64,000 nt of DNA, taken from Neobacillus drentensis NBRC 102427. Lineage in GTDB: Bacteria; Bacillota; Bacilli; Bacillales; Cytobacillaceae. Positions within the stretch are counted from its first letter, which is position 1. The number at the start of each line of letters is the position of its first letter. Location of the stretch: positions 97,446-161,445 of the forward strand of contig NZ_BCUX01000012.1 of NCBI RefSeq assembly GCF_001591445.1, in the 5' to 3' direction. The notes beneath the pieces are model-generated. The model made no database searches. It saw nothing but the letters and a program-made list of their open reading frames with translations, and had not been told where the DNA came from. The translations under genes and the position numbers were made by a program. Positions 61,467 through 64,000 of this stretch are shown piece by piece.

Positions 61467-61693
61467 ACCGTAAATAGAAGATACAAAGTATCACCGAGTC
61501 CTTTTAGCTCCTATTGTCTCGCACAATAAGGCTAAAAGGGCAATGGCGTAGAGCCTATGATTGGGCTGCGGTATGTGGTTTTTACTCCATGTCGTAATGA
61601 ACTGGAGAAGTAGTAAGACCAGGAACCCCAGCCGAAAGGCGGCTTTGATGAAGGTTTAAAAAAGAATCCCCTGGATTTATCCATGGGGCGAAG
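61467..61693. other. Unexplained junction DNA
   Basis: Higher in GC than its surroundings. It contains AGCCGAAAGGCGGCTT, a tight hairpin. It lies between two gene fragments and could be the end of a lost mobile element; I recognise no transposase part. Confidence 0.35.
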
Positions 61694-62046
61694 TCAAGGC
61701 AAGGGTCGTCGATGCGGAGGAATGTTTGCGGAGATTTCCGTTTCTGCATGAAAATGAGTCCCTTTTCCTGCATCTTGAAGATTCACATGCACCATGGAAC
61801 AATGGGAGCTATTTACTTGGTAAGGGAGAAATAAAGGTGTTTAAAGAAAAAAACGGAGGTCAATGTGTTCATCCTCCTAAAAAAGGGGTTCGCTTAAATA
61901 TCAATTCCCTTTCAGCGATTCTATTTGGTTACAAAAGGCCGATGGAGCTTTTTGAAATGGGATACTTGAAAGGATCCAAGCTTGAAATTGAACTTTTTGA
62001 AAAAAAGGTCCCAGCAATGCAATCATCATTTATTGATTTCTTTTAA
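61694..62046 (+). pseudogene. Duplicated 3' end of the Eis-type gene
   Basis: Matches 53597-53942 almost base for base, encoding the last 115 residues to SSFIDFF, without a promoter, start or GNAT domain. The high identity shows a recent copy. Confidence 0.85.
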
Positions 62047-62063
62047 TAATATGACAAAGAAAA

Positions 62064-62104
62064 AGCATCAGCACCCTTATCCATGCTGATGCATTTTTCT
62101 TTTA
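62064..62104 (+). terminator. Terminator hairpin
   Basis: GCATCAG pairs with CTGATGC around a 14-base loop, followed by ATTTTTCTTTT. Confidence 0.65.
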
Positions 62105-62114
62105 AGTTATGCGA

Positions 62115-62243
62115 TTATACCGTTTCTACTTCCTCTGGCACTACCGTTTCCGTTTCATTTTCATCAAAAACAACCGTTTCAGAATATAAATTATCTTCCA
62201 CTAGCACATCTTCTGGTATTTGAACATCCCTCTCTTCCTCAAT
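62115..62243 (-). pseudogene. C-terminal fragment of an acidic protein
   Basis: A 42-residue frame rich in Glu, Asp and Val (EEERDVQIPEDVLVEDN at its start) without a start codon, preceded in frame by a stop. It is the tail of an unknown gene. Confidence 0.35.
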
Positions 62244-62458
62244 CTATGAAAAAAATGCATGGTTAGTATTCCGATTATTCATTTTACTCGCATAAACATA
62301 AGAGTTATACTAAGTGTGTCGAATTTGTGAACAAAATTTTAAATACTAGGAGTGAAATAGGATACATCATTTGAAAACAACGGATTCCGTAATGACTGGT
62401 GCATCTATGGTTGTTGCAGCAGTTAAAACAGACAGGAAATGAAATAATTATTTTTATT

Positions 62459-62476
62459 TATCTCGAACCCGAGATA
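62459..62476. promoter_or_regulatory. Palindrome ahead of the GntP-family gene
   Basis: TATCTCGAACCCGAGATA is a perfect inverted repeat 58 bases before ATG 62535, placed like an operator for a repressor of the permease. No regulator gene is inside the window. Confidence 0.35.
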
Positions 62477-62534
62477 TTTTAATTAAAAGCTTATTGTAAG
62501 ATTAATTTTTTAATATAAAGGGGGAAAAGTAGAA

Positions 62535-63851
62535 ATGGATCTAATAGGTTTGCTGGGAATATTGTTAGGTATATTAACAATCATTCTCTTCATTATTAAA
62601 AAGTTCAATATCATCATTGCTGCACCCATAGCGACGATTGTTGTGTTGCTCTTTAACGGGGTACCTATACTCGAAACCGTATTTGGTAAAGAAAATTCTT
62701 ATATGACGGCACTTGCTGGGTTTGTTGCATCCAATTTCGCGATATTCTTATTAGGTTCTATATTAGCGAAATACATGGATAAAAGTGGGGCAACGGTTTC
62801 AATTGCAGATAAAATATTGTCACTGGTAGGAACCAAGAACCCGTACAACGCATTAGTGGCATTATTTATTATTTCTGCCATTCTTACTTACGGTGGTATT
62901 AATGTATTCGTCATCATATTCGCACTAATTCCCATGGCTAAACCGATCTTTAGACAACTTAATATTTCGTGGAAATTAGTTGCCATTCCTGTGTTTGGTG
63001 GGACTTCAACATTCACTATGACGATGTTGCCTGGGGCACCTTCCTTACACAATATTGTGCCTTCAACGGCTTTGGGAACCACATTGACTGCTGCGCCGCT
63101 TATCGGAATCGTCACTTCCATCGCAGCGATTGTCTTCATACTAGTCTTTATGAAATTCTCTTTGTCCAAAAGCTTGCGTATGAACGAGACATTTAATGTG
63201 GATGAGAAGGTTGAAAGTAGTGAGGCATCTGAACGCAAGCTCCCATCATTCATTATCAGTTTACTGCCTATCATCGTGTTATTAGGCATAATACTCATAT
63301 TTAGTTCTGTGAAAAATATTATTATTGTCGCTTTAATTGTTGCGATCGTAATGAGTGCTATATTATTCCGTAAACAAATTGCTCAGCAAAAAGAGGTATT
63401 AAGCCAAGGTGCTAACGAATCGTTATCATCAACGATAACAACTGGTAGTACCATTGCATTTGGTAGCATTGCAACAAGTGTTCCTGCGTTTAAGGGTGTA
63501 TTTCAATTGATTCAATCCATTCCTGGACCTCCGATACTCTCATTAATGATTGGTACAGGTCTTATAAGCGGTATTACTGCTTCTGCTGTTGGAGCAATTG
63601 GCATTTCTGTTGCGAATTTTGCACCGATTTATTTGGAAATGGGATTAGATCCGGAAACGATTCACCGCGCGATTGCCATCTCATCTGGAGCTCTATCAAT
63701 CGTTCCTTACTCTGGATTCTTGATTATTTTTAACAATTTAACGGGATTAACGATGAAAGACACTTTCAAAAATGGATTTATTAGTATAAGTGTTACTTCA
63801 TGGGTAGCAATGGCTGTTATCGTTGTCATGACCCTCTTAGGTTTAGCTTAA
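62535..63851 (+). CDS. GntP-family permease
   Basis: 438 residues with about twelve membrane helices. The family pattern includes FGGTSTFTMTMLPGAPSLHN near residue 155 and GLISGITASAVGAIGISVAN near 355. GntP permeases import gluconate or related hydroxy acids with protons. ATG 62535 follows GGGGG at ten bases. A new gene begins 136 bases later, so an operon for the substrate may continue outside the window. Confidence 0.85.
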   Translation: MDLIGLLGILLGILTIILFIIKKFNIIIAAPIATIVVLLFNGVPILETVFGKENSYMTALAGFVASNFAIFLLGSILAKYMDKSGATVSIADKILSLVGTKNPYNALVALFIISAILTYGGINVFVIIFALIPMAKPIFRQLNISWKLVAIPVFGGTSTFTMTMLPGAPSLHNIVPSTALGTTLTAAPLIGIVTSIAAIVFILVFMKFSLSKSLRMNETFNVDEKVESSEASERKLPSFIISLLPIIVLLGIILIFSSVKNIIIVALIVAIVMSAILFRKQIAQQKEVLSQGANESLSSTITTGSTIAFGSIATSVPAFKGVFQLIQSIPGPPILSLMIGTGLISGITASAVGAIGISVANFAPIYLEMGLDPETIHRAIAISSGALSIVPYSGFLIIFNNLTGLTMKDTFKNGFISISVTSWVAMAVIVVMTLLGLA

Positions 63852-63987
63852 CCATCTAACTGTAGCAAGTTTTCATCTTGTTATCAATGATTCAACTATA
63901 ACGAAACATTAGAAACTTTAAACTAAGTTTTTTATGTGATAGATGTAATTACTATAATTAAAAGTATAAAATTAGGAGGAATATATC

Positions 63988-64000
63988 ATGAGTAAAAAAA
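63988..64000 (+). CDS. Start of a gene cut by the window end
   Basis: ATG 63988 follows TTAGGAGGAATATATC, a strong site; MSKK is all that is visible. By position it could be an enzyme for the GntP substrate. Confidence 0.5.

Noticed and set aside
61467..61693. Insertion sequence or group II intron end
   Set aside because: No transposase or reverse transcriptase part and no domain V-like element could be recognised.

Overview
The window is low-GC DNA with AGGAGG-type ribosome binding sites, frequent TTG and GTG starts, a CcpA-type cre site and two YjcZ-type small sporulation proteins. It looks like the chromosome of a spore-forming Bacillus or Neobacillus-like Firmicute. I see no rRNA, tRNA, CRISPR array or intact transposase.

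Region 1 (1-13 kb) is chromosomal background. It holds a partial histidine phosphatase, a leader-peptide/attenuator region ahead of a gene remnant, an ABC-class ATPase, a MOSC protein and a membrane-anchored DUF4309-GH3 (NagZ-like) glycosidase. An unusual group follows: an acyl-CoA-dehydrogenase-like flavoprotein, a PhnD-like binding protein without signal peptide, a core MetE-like methyltransferase and an OsmC-like protein. It may form a sulfur or methyl scavenging set. Region 2 (13.1-21.9 kb) is a complete AI-2 uptake and processing locus: cupin-lsrK and lsrR on the minus strand, lsrACDBF on the plus strand, with a cre site just ahead of lsrA. Region 3 (22-26 kb) has a broken DJ-1/PfpI gene, an ABC-F protein, a second histidine phosphatase and a DoxX protein. 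Parts of it are an old duplication of the left edge.

Region 4 (about 26-48.5 kb) is an accessory island. Its left part holds small and decayed genes, including a GIY-YIG domain split over two reading frames. Its core is a DNA restriction/defence locus. An Mrr-like nuclease is divergent from cassette 1 (MORC/MutL-type GHKL ATPase, Z1 helicase-like protein, PD-(D/E)XK DUF4420 protein, AIPR protein). A C5 cytosine methyltransferase follows, then cassette 2 with the same four gene types in the same order but strongly diverged, and a convergent Vsr nuclease. Single cassettes of this kind are known from computational work on MutL/MORC-like ATPases in restriction-modification systems. Two diverged cassettes around one methyltransferase are the most striking feature of the window.

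Region 5 (48.7-64 kb) returns to chromosomal genes: acetyltransferases including an Eis-type one, a YoxD-like SDR, a low-molecular-weight tyrosine phosphatase, two predicted metallopeptidases, small membrane proteins, YjcZ peptides and a GntP permease. Between 60.5 and 62.3 kb lies a graveyard of truncated genes (multicopper oxidase, MATE, a copied Eis 3' end). A family of GGTGCCTGACCCC palindromes occurs through the window and twice sits at the break of a truncated gene.
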